DNA of 64,000 bases from contig NZ_WTVG02000038.1 in the NCBI RefSeq assembly GCF_012910705.2, positions 558,001-622,000 of the forward strand. Reading direction: 5' to 3'. Below, piece by piece: positions 8,500 through 17,275 of this stretch. This DNA is from Aromatoleum anaerobium. Lineage in GTDB: Bacteria > Pseudomonadota > Gammaproteobacteria > Burkholderiales > Rhodocyclaceae. Below the pieces are notes generated by a model. That model saw only the letters and a program-made list of their open reading frames with translations. It searched no databases and was not told the DNA's origin. The translations under genes and the position numbers were made by a program. Every line of letters begins with the position of its first letter. Positions within the stretch are counted from its first letter, which is position 1.

Positions 8500-9627
8500 T
8501 CAGGAATGGCGCGGCTTGCCGGTCTTCACGTCCTCGTACCACAGCGCGTGGTGCTCCTTCGCCCAGGTTTCGTCGACGTAACCCGTCCTCATCGCGCGGT
8601 ATGCGCCTTCCAAGCCGATCGTGCCGAGGTAGATGTGGCCGAACGACAGCGCGATCAGCAGGATCGACGCCGTTGCATGGATGACGTTCGCCCATTGCAT
8701 CGTCACACGGAGCTGGCCGAAGTTCGGGAAGTCCAGCACCAGCCCCGAGCCGGCGACGATCAGGCCGAGAAACGCGACGCCGCCCCAGAACCACGTTTTC
8801 TCGCCGAAATTGAAGCGCCCCGACGGCACGTGTTCGCCGCTGATGAAGCCGCCCCCCTTGCGGATCCAGACGCGGTCACTCGCCTCCCAGAGGTTGTCGC
8901 GGGCGAAGGCGAGGATCATCAGCACGGTGAACACGAGGAACACCGGCCCGATGTAGTTGTGGATGTTCTTGCCGACGACGAGCAGCACGCCGAGCGCGTC
9001 GTGCCCGAGCAGCGGGGCGACGAGGTGCTTGGCGAACAGGATCGCGAGCCCGGTGACGGCGAGCAGCACGAAAGTGATCGCGGTGCCCCAATGGACGACG
9101 CGCTCGAACATGCTGAAGCGCTGGATGCGGTGCCCGGTCGGCGCGGCGTGCAGCCTGATCATGCCTTTCACGGCGTAGAACACCGCGAGAGCGAGCAGCA
9201 CGACCAGCAGCAGGGCGCTGCCGTACTGCTTGATCGGGCCGTTGCGCATCTGGCGCCAGGTGTTGCCTTCGTCCTGGATCAGCACGCCGGCCTCCGGGCC
9301 GCGCACCGTCGTGAAGAACTCGTCACCCGAGCGCGCCTGACGCCACATCGGTGCATCGTTCAGCGGTCCGGCCCGCTCCCGCTCGCGCTGCCGCGTCTGT
9401 TCACGTTGCCCGGTCTGTTCGCGCTGCCGGACCTGTTCGCTTTGCCGGATCTCTTCACCCGGCTGGAACTCTCCGCGCTGCCGGGTCTGCTCGCGCAGCT
9501 GGCGTTGCGCCGGTTCGTCGCCCGGCTCGGCCTGCGCCAGCACCGGCGGCGGCGCCAGCGCCAGCAGCCACAGCGCGAGCGCGAGCAGCAGACCCCGGCC
9601 GTCGCGCCGCATCAGGCTCGTGCTCAT
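8500..9627 (-). CDS. fdhI: Formate dehydrogenase cytochrome b556 subunit (gamma) with repeat-rich N-terminus
   Basis: A 375-residue membrane subunit that takes electrons from the FdhB iron-sulfur chain through two b haems to the quinone pool. A signal-peptide-like segment (residues 11-31) is followed by a Gln/Arg/Glu-rich stretch (about 41-86) made of degenerate REQTRQ-like repeats. After it come transmembrane spans beginning near YGSALLLVVLLALAVFY. Candidate haem ligands are His residues in VVHWGTA, KNIHNYIG, VIHATAS and SFGHIYLG. Typical FdoI-type subunits lack this repeat segment. It is the last gene of the operon, 10 bp after the small lipoprotein gene. Confidence 0.92.
   Translation of the reverse strand: MSTSLMRRDGRGLLLALALWLLALAPPPVLAQAEPGDEPAQRQLREQTRQRGEFQPGEEIRQSEQVRQREQTGQREQTRQRERERAGPLNDAPMWRQARSGDEFFTTVRGPEAGVLIQDEGNTWRQMRNGPIKQYGSALLLVVLLALAVFYAVKGMIRLHAAPTGHRIQRFSMFERVVHWGTAITFVLLAVTGLAILFAKHLVAPLLGHDALGVLLVVGKNIHNYIGPVFLVFTVLMILAFARDNLWEASDRVWIRKGGGFISGEHVPSGRFNFGEKTWFWGGVAFLGLIVAGSGLVLDFPNFGQLRVTMQWANVIHATASILLIALSFGHIYLGTIGLEGAYRAMRTGYVDETWAKEHHALWYEDVKTGKPRHS
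9370..9507 (-). repeat. Degenerate repeats encoding a Q/R/E-rich segment of the Fdh gamma subunit
   Basis: On the plus strand blocks related to CTGTTCGCGCTGCCGG recur about six times with substitutions and spacing of roughly 15 bases. They encode units such as REQTRQ, SEQVRQ, REQTGQ. The stretch lies just after the predicted signal peptide, so the peptide would face the periplasm. Confidence 0.7.
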
Positions 9628-9637
9628 CGCGCTCTCC

Positions 9638-9865
9638 TCACTCGACCCGCCGGTATTCGTTCTGGCTGCGGACGCGGTCGTGCAGCGCGCGCTCCCAGGC
9701 TGTCTTGTCGCCGTTGAACGCGCCGCCCTCCCACGGCCGCGAATCGGTCTTGCCCTGGTATTTGCCCTGCTCGTACTGCACGACCTGCGGCTCTTCGCTG
9801 CAGCCGGCCAGCAGCACGAACGCCGCGACGGCTGCCGGCAGACCGAGCGGAAAACGCGGCTTCAT
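9638..9865 (-). CDS. Small lipoprotein of the formate dehydrogenase operon
   Basis: A 75-residue protein with a lipobox. A short basic start (MKPRFPLG) and hydrophobic segment lead to FVLLAGCSEEP, so lipidation at Cys is expected. The mature part is charged and contains QYEQGKYQGKTDSRPWEGG, a conserved-looking segment I cannot assign to a function. The ATG at 9865 overlaps the fdhB stop (ATGA) and follows an AAGGAGG ribosome site inside the fdhB tail, so it is translationally coupled. Its position between the beta and gamma subunits suggests a role in assembly or anchoring of the complex; this is inference. Confidence 0.8.
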   Translation of the reverse strand: MKPRFPLGLPAAVAAFVLLAGCSEEPQVVQYEQGKYQGKTDSRPWEGGAFNGDKTAWERALHDRVRSQNEYRRVE

Positions 9866-10467
9866 TTCGCTTCCTCCTTGTCCTTGCCATACGCGGTCAT
9901 CCAGCCCCACGCCTCGAACCCTTTGCCGCGCCGCAGCGCGCGTTCGCGGAAGATGTCGGACAGCTCGGCCGCGTCGCCGGCGAGCAGCGCTTTCGTCGAG
10001 CACATCTCGGCGCACAGCGGCAACTTGCCCTGGGCGAGCCGGTTGCGGCCGTACTTCTCGAACTCGGCGTCGGAGTGATTTTCTTCCGGACCGCCGGCGC
10101 AGAACGTGCATTTGTCCATCTTGCCGCGCGCGCCGAACGCAGCCGGGCCGTTCGGAAACTGCGGCGCGCCGAACGGACAGGCGTAGAAGCAGTAGCCGCA
10201 GCCGATGCAGCCGTCCTTGTCGTGCAGCACGACGCCTTCCTCGGTGTGATAGATCACGTTCGTCGGACACACCGCGATGCACGGCGCATCCGAGCAGTGC
10301 ATGCACGCGACCGACATCGAGCGCTCGCCCGGCACGCCGTCGTTGATCGTGACGACGCGCCGGCGATTGACGCCCCACGGCACTTCGTGCTCGTTCTTGC
10401 AGGCCGTGACGCAGCCGTTGCATTCGATGCAGCGCTCGGCGTCACACAGGAATTTCATGCGTGCCAT
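9862..10467 (-). CDS. fdhB: Formate dehydrogenase iron-sulfur subunit (beta)
   Basis: A 201-residue electron-transfer subunit with cysteine motifs for four [4Fe-4S] clusters: CIECNGCVTACKNEH, CMHCSDAPCIAVCPT, CIGCGYCFYACP and a late CTFC paired with CAEMC. It passes electrons from the catalytic subunit to the cytochrome b subunit. It is shorter than E. coli FdoH (about 300 residues) and lacks the C-terminal membrane helix, so anchoring must come from FdhI. The start ATG at 10467 lies 16 bp after the fdhA stop. Confidence 0.94.
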   Translation of the reverse strand: MARMKFLCDAERCIECNGCVTACKNEHEVPWGVNRRRVVTINDGVPGERSMSVACMHCSDAPCIAVCPTNVIYHTEEGVVLHDKDGCIGCGYCFYACPFGAPQFPNGPAAFGARGKMDKCTFCAGGPEENHSDAEFEKYGRNRLAQGKLPLCAEMCSTKALLAGDAAELSDIFRERALRRGKGFEAWGWMTAYGKDKEEAK

Positions 10468-10482
10468 ATCGCTCTCCCTCGG

Positions 10483-13386
10483 TCAGGCCTTGCTCACGCG
10501 GCACAGCGTCGTCTTGGTTTCCTGCATCATCGTCACGGAGTCGTAACCGTAGGTTGTCGCGGTGTTGACCGCTTCGCCGCGCACGATCGGCGCCGCGCCC
10601 TCGGGATAGAATTCCAGCATGTCGCGGCCCTGCCACCAGCCGGAGAAGTGGAACGGCAGGAACACGGTGCCGGGCGCGACGCGCTGCGTGACCTGCGCGC
10701 GCACCTTGAGCCGCGCCTTGGTCGGCGACTCGACCCAGATGTAGTCGCCGTTGCGGAAACCCGCGTCGTTGGCATCCTTCGGGTTCACCTCGGCGAACAT
10801 CTCCTGCTGCAGCTCGGCGAGCCACGGGTTCGAGCGCGTCTCCTCGCCGCCACCTTCGTATTCGACGAGGCGTCCCGAAGTCATGATCAGCGGGTATTCC
10901 TTCGAGATGTCGCGGACCTTGTCCTGCAGCGTCTTGTACAGCGTCGGCAGACGCCAGAACTTCATCTTGTCCTCGTGCGTCGGGTACTTGTCGACGAGGT
11001 CGGGGCGCGGCGAGTAGATCGGCTCGCGGTGCAGCGGCACCGGATCAGGGAAGTTCCACACCAGCGCGCGCGCCTTCGCGTTGCCGAACGGATGCATGCC
11101 GTGGTTCTGCATCGCGACGCGGATGATGCCGCCCGACAGGTCCGTCTTCCAGTTCCTGCCTTCGGCCGCGGCTTTCTCGGCATCGGTGAGTTCGTCCCAC
11201 CAGCCGAGCTTCTTCAACAGCACGTCGTCGAACTCGGGGTAGCCCATCTGCAGTTCGGCACCTTTCGACGCCGAGCCGTCCTCGGCGAGCAGCGACACGC
11301 CGTCCTTCTCGACGCCGAAATTGGCGCGGAAATTGCCGCCCCCTTCCATGACGTGCTTGGAGGTGTCGTACAGGTTCGGCGTGCCGGGATGCTTGAGCTC
11401 CGGGTTGCCGTAGCACGGCCAGGGCAAGCCGAAATAGTCGCCATCGCACGGTCCGCCGTGGGCGCGCAAGGTCTTGACGTCAAACGTGTGCATGTTCTGC
11501 ATATGGAGTTTCAGCCGCTCGGGCGACTGGCCGGTGTAGCCGATCGTCCACGTGCCGCGGTTGATCTCGCGCAGGATGTCCTCCGGCTCCGGCTCGTCCC
11601 AGCCCTGCTTGTCCTTGACGAGCTTGATGTTCTTCACGAGCTCGTCGGCAAAGCCGAATTTCCTCGCGAACGCGTACATGATGGTCTGGTCGGGCTTCGA
11701 TTCGAACAGCGGCTCGATGACTTTCTCGCGCCACTGCAGCGAACGGTTCGACGCGGTCGCCGAGCCCGAGGTCTCGAACTGCGTCGCGGCCGGCAGCAGA
11801 TACACGCCGTCCTTCCTGACCATCGCGGCCATCGATGCGGTCGCCGACGGGTAAGGATCGATGACGACGAGCGTGTCGAGCTTCTTCATCGCCTCGACCA
11901 TCTCGGCGCCGCGCGTCTGCGAGTTCGGTGCATGGCCCCAGTAGACGACCGCGCGCAGGTTGCCCGGCTGGTCGATGTCGGCCGGGTTCTCGAGCACGCC
12001 GTCGATCCAGCGCGACACCGTGATGCCGGACTTCGTCATCAGCTCTTCGGACGCGTAGCGGCTCTTGACCCACTCGTAATCGACGCCCCAGACGCGGCAC
12101 CAGTGCTGCCATGAACCCGTGGCGAGCCCGTAGTAACCCGGCAGCGAATCCGGGTTCGGGCCGACGTCGGTCGCGCCCTGCACGTTGTCGTGACCGCGGA
12201 AAATGTTCGTGCCGCCGCCCGAGACGCCGACATTGCCGAGCACGAGCTGCAAAATGCACATCGCGCGCACGTTGCCGTTGCCGACGGTATGCTGCGTCTG
12301 GCCCATGCACCACACGACCGTCGAAGGTTTGTTCTTCGCCAGCATCTCGGCGATCGTGTAGACCTGCTCCTCCGCAATGCCGGTGACTTCGAGCACCTTG
12401 TCCGGCGTCCATTTCATGACTTCCTCGCGCACCTTGTCGAGGCCGTAGACGCGCTGGCGGATGTATTCCCGGTCTTCCCAACCGTTCTCGAAAATGTGGT
12501 ACAGCATGCCCCAGATGAACGGGATGTCGGTGCCCGAGCGGATGCGCGCGTAATAGTCCGCTTTCGCCGCGGTGCGCGTGAAACGCGGGTCGACGACGAT
12601 CATCTTCGCGCCGGTCTCCTTCGCATGCAGGATGTGCAGCAGCGACACCGGGTGCGCTTCGGCCGCGTTCGAGCCGATGAACAGCATCGCTCGCGCGTTC
12701 TGCATGTCGTTGTAGGAGTTCGTCATCGCGCCGTAGCCCCAGGTGTTGGCAACGCCGGCGACGGTGGTCGAGTGGCAGATGCGCGCCTGGTGGTCCATGT
12801 TGTTCGTGCCGAAGAAGGACACGAACTTGCGCATCAGGTAGGCCTGCTCGTTGCTGTGCTTGCTCGAGCCGATCCAGTACACCGCGTCGGGACCGGATTC
12901 CGCGCGGATTTTCAGCAGCCGGTCGCCGACCTCGTTTATTGCCTGCTCCCAGCTGATCTTCTGGTATTTGCCGTCGACGAGCTTCATCGGATATTTCAGC
13001 CGGTGCTCGCCGTGGCCGTGCTCGCGCACCGAGGCGCCTTTCGCACAGTGCGCGCCGAGGTTGATCGGCGAGTCGAACACCGGCTCCTGGCGCACCCACA
13101 CGCCGTTCTTCACGATCGCGTCGATCGCGCAGCCGACCGAGCAGTGCGTGCAGACGGTGCGGCGCACTTCCTCGCCGCCGGTCGCGGACTGCGCCCCCGG
13201 ATTCGCAGCATCCGCGCTGCCGATCAGGTTGTAGGGCAGCTGCGCCGCGAGCACGCCCGCCCCGGCGCCGAGGCCGGACCGCCTGAGGAACGCGCGCCGG
13301 TCCATCGTGGCGCCCAGATGCCGGGCAACCGGGCCGGGCAACTGCCGGGAGGCGTTGCCGGGGGCGGCACTCTTCTTGATGAGCAT
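10483..13386 (-). CDS. fdhA: Formate dehydrogenase catalytic subunit (alpha), Tat-exported
   Basis: A 967-residue molybdopterin oxidoreductase that oxidises formate to CO2. A twin-arginine motif RRAFLRR (residues 30-36) precedes a hydrophobic stretch, so the folded holoenzyme is exported to the periplasm. Cys79, Cys82, Cys86 and Cys114 form the proximal [4Fe-4S] site. The metal ligand is Cys204 in HQARICHST, where E. coli FdnG has selenocysteine, followed by the catalytic His205. The phrases MTNSYNDMQNA and GSNAAEAHPV match respiratory FDHs. I keep the ATG at 13386, which has an AGGGAGA site, although an internal Met28 directly before the Tat motif is possible. Whether Mo or W is used cannot be read from sequence. 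Confidence 0.95.
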   Translation of the reverse strand: MLIKKSAAPGNASRQLPGPVARHLGATMDRRAFLRRSGLGAGAGVLAAQLPYNLIGSADAANPGAQSATGGEEVRRTVCTHCSVGCAIDAIVKNGVWVRQEPVFDSPINLGAHCAKGASVREHGHGEHRLKYPMKLVDGKYQKISWEQAINEVGDRLLKIRAESGPDAVYWIGSSKHSNEQAYLMRKFVSFFGTNNMDHQARICHSTTVAGVANTWGYGAMTNSYNDMQNARAMLFIGSNAAEAHPVSLLHILHAKETGAKMIVVDPRFTRTAAKADYYARIRSGTDIPFIWGMLYHIFENGWEDREYIRQRVYGLDKVREEVMKWTPDKVLEVTGIAEEQVYTIAEMLAKNKPSTVVWCMGQTQHTVGNGNVRAMCILQLVLGNVGVSGGGTNIFRGHDNVQGATDVGPNPDSLPGYYGLATGSWQHWCRVWGVDYEWVKSRYASEELMTKSGITVSRWIDGVLENPADIDQPGNLRAVVYWGHAPNSQTRGAEMVEAMKKLDTLVVIDPYPSATASMAAMVRKDGVYLLPAATQFETSGSATASNRSLQWREKVIEPLFESKPDQTIMYAFARKFGFADELVKNIKLVKDKQGWDEPEPEDILREINRGTWTIGYTGQSPERLKLHMQNMHTFDVKTLRAHGGPCDGDYFGLPWPCYGNPELKHPGTPNLYDTSKHVMEGGGNFRANFGVEKDGVSLLAEDGSASKGAELQMGYPEFDDVLLKKLGWWDELTDAEKAAAEGRNWKTDLSGGIIRVAMQNHGMHPFGNAKARALVWNFPDPVPLHREPIYSPRPDLVDKYPTHEDKMKFWRLPTLYKTLQDKVRDISKEYPLIMTSGRLVEYEGGGEETRSNPWLAELQQEMFAEVNPKDANDAGFRNGDYIWVESPTKARLKVRAQVTQRVAPGTVFLPFHFSGWWQGRDMLEFYPEGAAPIVRGEAVNTATTYGYDSVTMMQETKTTLCRVSKA

Positions 13387-13398
13387 CGCGTGTTCTCC

Positions 13399-13617
13399 CT
13401 AGATCCGGGCGCTGCGGTAGTAACTGCGCATGTGTTCGCTGACGCCGGCGTCACGCGCGGACGTCGCAGCCGCATCGACGACCGCCGCCGCTTCGGGCAC
13501 CGTCTTGCCCGCGGCCGCGGCAACAGCGGCCGCTGCGGCGACGCCTCCCGCGCCGAGCGTCAGCAGGAAATGGCGACGCTGCAGTGCGGGTTTTCGGTCG
13601 TCCATGTTGCTTTCCAT
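13399..13617 (-). CDS. Formate dehydrogenase-region Tat-signal microprotein
   Basis: A 72-residue protein with a twin-arginine-like motif QRRHFLLTLGAGG followed by an Ala-rich hydrophobic stretch and a short polar tail ending RSYYRSARI. It matches the description of the small Tat targets found upstream of formate dehydrogenase alpha genes. The ATG at 13617 follows GAGAAAGGGAC. It lies 12 bp before fdhA. Proposed roles, such as helping export or subunit association, are unproven. Confidence is high that it is a gene and low on function. Confidence 0.8.
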   Translation of the reverse strand: MESNMDDRKPALQRRHFLLTLGAGGVAAAAAVAAAAGKTVPEAAAVVDAAATSARDAGVSEHMRSYYRSARI

Positions 13618-13690
13618 GTCCCTTTCTCCCAAAACCGGTCGCCGGGCGCGTTCGCCGGGTCCGAAGCCTGTAAACGCGGACTCGCGCGGC

Positions 13691-14353
13691 CTAATCCATT
13701 GCGAAAGCTTCGCTCTCGACATCGAAGAACGCCCGCGCCAGCGCGCCGACCCGGGCATAGAAAGACGCTTGCGGCGCCGCCGCCAGCGCATCGGCCAGGC
13801 GGGCGTACCACGGTTGCAGATGGCGCGTGAAGAATGCCCGCTGGCGCGCGAGGCCGGCTGCATCCGCGCCGCTGACGACGAGATGGCGCATCACTTCGGC
13901 GAGCACGGCGACGTGGTCCTCGGTTTCCGTGACGCCGCCGCGGCGGGCGAGGCCGAGTCCGGCGAGGTCGTCACGCAGATCCGCGAGCGGCTCTTCCATC
14001 AGGAAGCCGGCGAGATAGAACGAGCCGTACAGCATCACTTCGGGCCGGCCGATGCCCTGGAACAGCGCTTCGTATTCGTCGTGCACGCTCCGGGCGTCGG
14101 TGTGTCGTGCGGCGTCCGCGAGCTCCGCCCACGCGACGCCAAAGGGCGAGTGGGCGAACGGCAAATTGCCGCCGCCAAAGACGTCGCCGGCAGCGGCGAG
14201 CGCGGCGAGCAGCGGCGCATCGGGGGGCGCGAAAAACAGGCGGGCCAGCAGCGCGTAGTGCTCGGCGCGCGCGTTGTCCTCGGCGCTCGCGGGCAGCGCA
14301 GAGGACATGGCGGACTCGGGCTCGTGGAGGATGGCGGCTTGCGATGCGCTCAT
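13691..14353 (-). CDS. TorD-family molybdoenzyme chaperone
   Basis: A 220-residue, all-helical protein of the TorD/DmsD family. These bind the Tat signal of a molybdoenzyme and hold it until the cofactor is inserted. Recognisable parts are HYALLARLFFAPPD, VHDEYEALFQG, LYGSFYLAGFLMEEPL and a final DVESEAF segment. The ATG at 14353 overlaps the stop of the upstream iron-sulfur gene (ATGA). It is 73 bp ahead of the Tat microprotein gene. Formate dehydrogenase alpha is the obvious client. Confidence 0.88.
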   Translation of the reverse strand: MSASQAAILHEPESAMSSALPASAEDNARAEHYALLARLFFAPPDAPLLAALAAAGDVFGGGNLPFAHSPFGVAWAELADAARHTDARSVHDEYEALFQGIGRPEVMLYGSFYLAGFLMEEPLADLRDDLAGLGLARRGGVTETEDHVAVLAEVMRHLVVSGADAAGLARQRAFFTRHLQPWYARLADALAAAPQASFYARVGALARAFFDVESEAFAMD

Positions 14354-16419
14354 TCGGTCATGTCCCAGGCCTTGAGGCCGTTTTCGCTGTGCATCAGATC
14401 GACGACGCGGCAGTCGCCGCACATGTGCAGGCGGCGGCGCTCGGCCTCGCCGGCGAACATCGAATGGCTCGCGAGGCGCGTGAACATCGCGTCGATGAGC
14501 GGCTTTGCCCCCATCGGCTGCGCACAGCGGATGCAATGGAAGATTTCGGCTTCCTTCAGCGGCACGGTGCGTCGTGCCGACTCGTCGAGGAGCAGGCGCG
14601 GCATGAGGGTGACGGCGTTTTCCGGACAGGACGCCGCGCACAGGCCGCACTGCACGCAGCTTTTCTCGATGAAGCCCAGCCGCATCGCGTCGCTTGCCGC
14701 GCTCAGCGCACCGCTCGGGCAGGCGCCGACGCAGGACATGCACAGCGTGCAGGCGTCGCTGACCGAAACCGTGCCGAACGGCGCCCCCGCGGCGAGCGGA
14801 ATCTCCGCCACCGGCTGCGGCGCGACCGCGAGCAAATGCCGGATCGAGAGCTCCAGCGCGTCGCGCTTGCGGCCCGGCAGGTGGAACATTGCGGGCCGGC
14901 TCGCCCCGCTTGCCGGAGCCCAGTCCCACAGCGCCGCCTCGAGCGCCGGCCAGTCGTCGGCCTCGACGACGCGGAAATGCTCGCCGGCGTAGCCGAGCCC
15001 GGCGAGGATCGCCGCGCCCTGGGCAGCCGGGACGCGCAGCACGCCCGGATCGTGCGTGCCGGCCGCGAGCACCGCGACCTGGCAGGCCCCGAGCGCGATG
15101 CTGCCGAGTAGCAGCTCGAGGCCGACCGAATCGGCGCTCCAGGTTTCGAGCGGGATCACCCGCGCCGGCAGGCCTTTGCCGCGGCGCGCGAGCCGGTCGA
15201 TCAGCGCTCGCCCGGCACCGGTCGAATGGAACAGCACACACGGCGCCTCGCCGCCGGCATCGCGATACGTCGCGAGCACGGTCCTGACGCGCATTCCGAC
15301 ATCTTCGACGCGCGGATAGTGCGACGCCAGCGCGCCGCTCGGGCAGACCGTCGAGCAGCTGCCGCAGCCCTGGCACAGGTACGGGTCGACGCGCACGGTA
15401 TCGCCCGCGGAGGAGATCGCTTCGGCCGCACAGGCTTCGACGCAGTTCGAACAGCCGCGCTTTCTCGAACGCCCGTGCGCGCACAGCCGCGCTTCGAGCG
15501 CGACATAGCGCGGCTTTTCGAACTCGCCGACGAGCTCCGCGAGCGCCTGCGCCGCAAGAGCCTGCTCGAGCGGATCACGTCCGGGGGCGGCGTATCCATG
15601 CGGCAGCTCGACGCGCCGGATCAGCGGCGCGGAGGAGAGATCGAGCACGAGATCGAAACGGCTTTCGCGGGTCGTGTCGCGGCGCGCGAAGTCGATTGCG
15701 CCGACGGTGCCGCACGCCGTCACGCAGCTGCGGTGCGACCGGCAGCGCGACGAATCGACCTGGTAGTCCCAGCCGATCGCGCCTTCGGGACAGGCCCGGA
15801 TGCAGGCGTTGCAGCGCACGCACAAGTCGAGGTCGATCGGGTTGCCCTGCGTCCAGGCGACGTCGAAAGCGCCCAGATGCCCGGCGATGCGCACGTCGCT
15901 CCCCGACCAGACGGGATAGCGGCGCTCGGCCGGCAGTTCGGCGTCCGGCGTTGCGCCGGTCATCAGCACCGCGACTTCGAAACGGGTCTGCAGGCGTTCG
16001 GCCCAGCCGAGCGCCGCGCCCGCTTCGCCGATGATCAGCAGCGCGCTGCCCGCCGCGAGCGTGACGCCGGGGACCGGATCGGCTTCGGGCAGCAGCGCCG
16101 CGGCGAGCAACGCGGCGATTTTCGGCGTCGCCGCCGGCGCTTCGACCGACCAGCCGGCGTTCTCGCGCAGGTTCAGGAAATCGATGCGTGACGGGGCGTC
16201 CGCGGCAAGCTGCGCGAACAGCGCGGCCTCCTGCGTACAGCCGACCAGCACATCGCCGTCGGCAAGCGCCGCTTCGACCACGGCGATCTCGCGGCGGCAC
16301 AGTTCATGGTGAACCCGGAGCGGTTTGTCGGCGCCGATCGCACTGGCGAGCGCGGCCGCGTCGAGCGTCGAACTGCGATTGCAATCGCAGAGTTTTATCT
16401 GCCTGCGGCCTGTCGGCAT
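14350..16419 (-). CDS. Multi-cluster 4Fe-4S ferredoxin-domain protein of the fdh operon
   Basis: A 689-residue protein with several [4Fe-4S] ferredoxin motifs: CVRCNACIRACPEGAI, CSNCVEACAAEAI, CQGCGSCSTVCPSGAL, CTLCMSCVGACPSGAL and CVQCGLCAASCPENAV. Two additional Cys-rich patches flank them: CDCNRSS near the N-terminus and CIRC/CGDC near the end. There is no signal peptide, so it is cytoplasmic. The ATG at 16419 is the only sensible start; upstream in-frame sequence is low-complexity. It is coupled to torD by an ATGA overlap. Such proteins accompany formate dehydrogenase genes in Betaproteobacteria. A role in electron supply for cofactor or cluster maturation is plausible but not shown. Confidence 0.85.
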   Translation of the reverse strand: MPTGRRQIKLCDCNRSSTLDAAALASAIGADKPLRVHHELCRREIAVVEAALADGDVLVGCTQEAALFAQLAADAPSRIDFLNLRENAGWSVEAPAATPKIAALLAAALLPEADPVPGVTLAAGSALLIIGEAGAALGWAERLQTRFEVAVLMTGATPDAELPAERRYPVWSGSDVRIAGHLGAFDVAWTQGNPIDLDLCVRCNACIRACPEGAIGWDYQVDSSRCRSHRSCVTACGTVGAIDFARRDTTRESRFDLVLDLSSAPLIRRVELPHGYAAPGRDPLEQALAAQALAELVGEFEKPRYVALEARLCAHGRSRKRGCSNCVEACAAEAISSAGDTVRVDPYLCQGCGSCSTVCPSGALASHYPRVEDVGMRVRTVLATYRDAGGEAPCVLFHSTGAGRALIDRLARRGKGLPARVIPLETWSADSVGLELLLGSIALGACQVAVLAAGTHDPGVLRVPAAQGAAILAGLGYAGEHFRVVEADDWPALEAALWDWAPASGASRPAMFHLPGRKRDALELSIRHLLAVAPQPVAEIPLAAGAPFGTVSVSDACTLCMSCVGACPSGALSAASDAMRLGFIEKSCVQCGLCAASCPENAVTLMPRLLLDESARRTVPLKEAEIFHCIRCAQPMGAKPLIDAMFTRLASHSMFAGEAERRRLHMCGDCRVVDLMHSENGLKAWDMTE

Positions 16420-16600
16420 CGTGGAAGTCTTCGTGTCGGATATCGGACCGAAGCATGGGCGATACCCGTGATCGCGGCAGAATGCGAACCGCAACGGAGC
16501 GATTTTCCGCGGCAAGAGCCCCGAAGCGGGCGACCGGGCGACAATTTGTCCTTCGCGCCCCAAAGTGTCGCATCCGGAGAGCGCTGGCGCGCCTTTCGGT

Positions 16601-17275
16601 TCAGCGACCGGCGCAGGCGCTGCCGGTATCGCCCTCCGCACTTGCCGGGTTGCGGCTCGCGCCCGCACACCCTTCGGGGGGACGCGGGCCATCGGCAGAA
16701 GCGGGCGGCGCGGCGTCTGCCCCGGTTCCGCCCTCGGCATCGGCCGCAACCCCCGCCCCGGCATCAGGATCGGGCTCCGCAGCGCCTGGGCCGGGGACCG
16801 GCGCAGCAGGCCGCCCGTCCTCGTCCTGCTCGTCGCCGAAAAAAGTCCGGAACTGCCGCAGTCGTTTCATCACGTCCGGCGGAATCGGATCGGCAGCCGA
16901 ATAGTCGCCGATATACGTATCGAGGCCGTCCATGCGATTGAAGTGAGGATCGCTGAAGAGCTTGCGCAATGCCGCGCGGCGCAGCGGCTCGCCGACTTCC
17001 TTCTTCAGGAAACCGGTGAAATCGGCGTCGAGGTCGAGCGTGTCGATCGGCGGCAGCAACGCTGCGGCGGCCGGATCGACCACTGGCGCGTCTGCGCCAC
17101 GCGCCACTCCCGGCTGGGGCTCGCCGGCTTCGGCACGAAGACTGGCGTCGGCCGGCGTTGCGGTTTCCCCGCCCGGCGCGATCTCGTCAGGCGCGCCTGC
17201 GGCCGACGCCGACGCGTCGTCGCCGCGGCGCTTGAGCCGCGACCAGCGTTCGAGAAAGCGCGCCGGCGTCGTCAT
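16601..17275 (-). CDS. DUF3306 protein of the fdh operon
   Basis: A 224-residue protein. The N-terminus MTTPARFLERWSRLKRRG and the core FLKKEVGEPLRRAALRKLFSDPHFNRMDGLD are the DUF3306 signature. The last 70 or so residues are Pro/Ala/Gly/Asp-rich and probably disordered. The ATG at 17275 overlaps the stop of the DUF3305 gene (ATGA), so the two are a coupled pair. Function is unknown; its constant association with formate dehydrogenase operons suggests a maturation role. No transmembrane segment or cofactor motif is visible. Confidence 0.8.
   Translation of the reverse strand: MTTPARFLERWSRLKRRGDDASASAAGAPDEIAPGGETATPADASLRAEAGEPQPGVARGADAPVVDPAAAALLPPIDTLDLDADFTGFLKKEVGEPLRRAALRKLFSDPHFNRMDGLDTYIGDYSAADPIPPDVMKRLRQFRTFFGDEQDEDGRPAAPVPGPGAAEPDPDAGAGVAADAEGGTGADAAPPASADGPRPPEGCAGASRNPASAEGDTGSACAGR

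Noticed and set aside
13303-13386. Alternative fdhA start at internal Met28 immediately before the Tat motif
   Set aside because: The upstream ATG has a good AGGGAGA site and the internal one has none, although the Tat signal would be complete either way.
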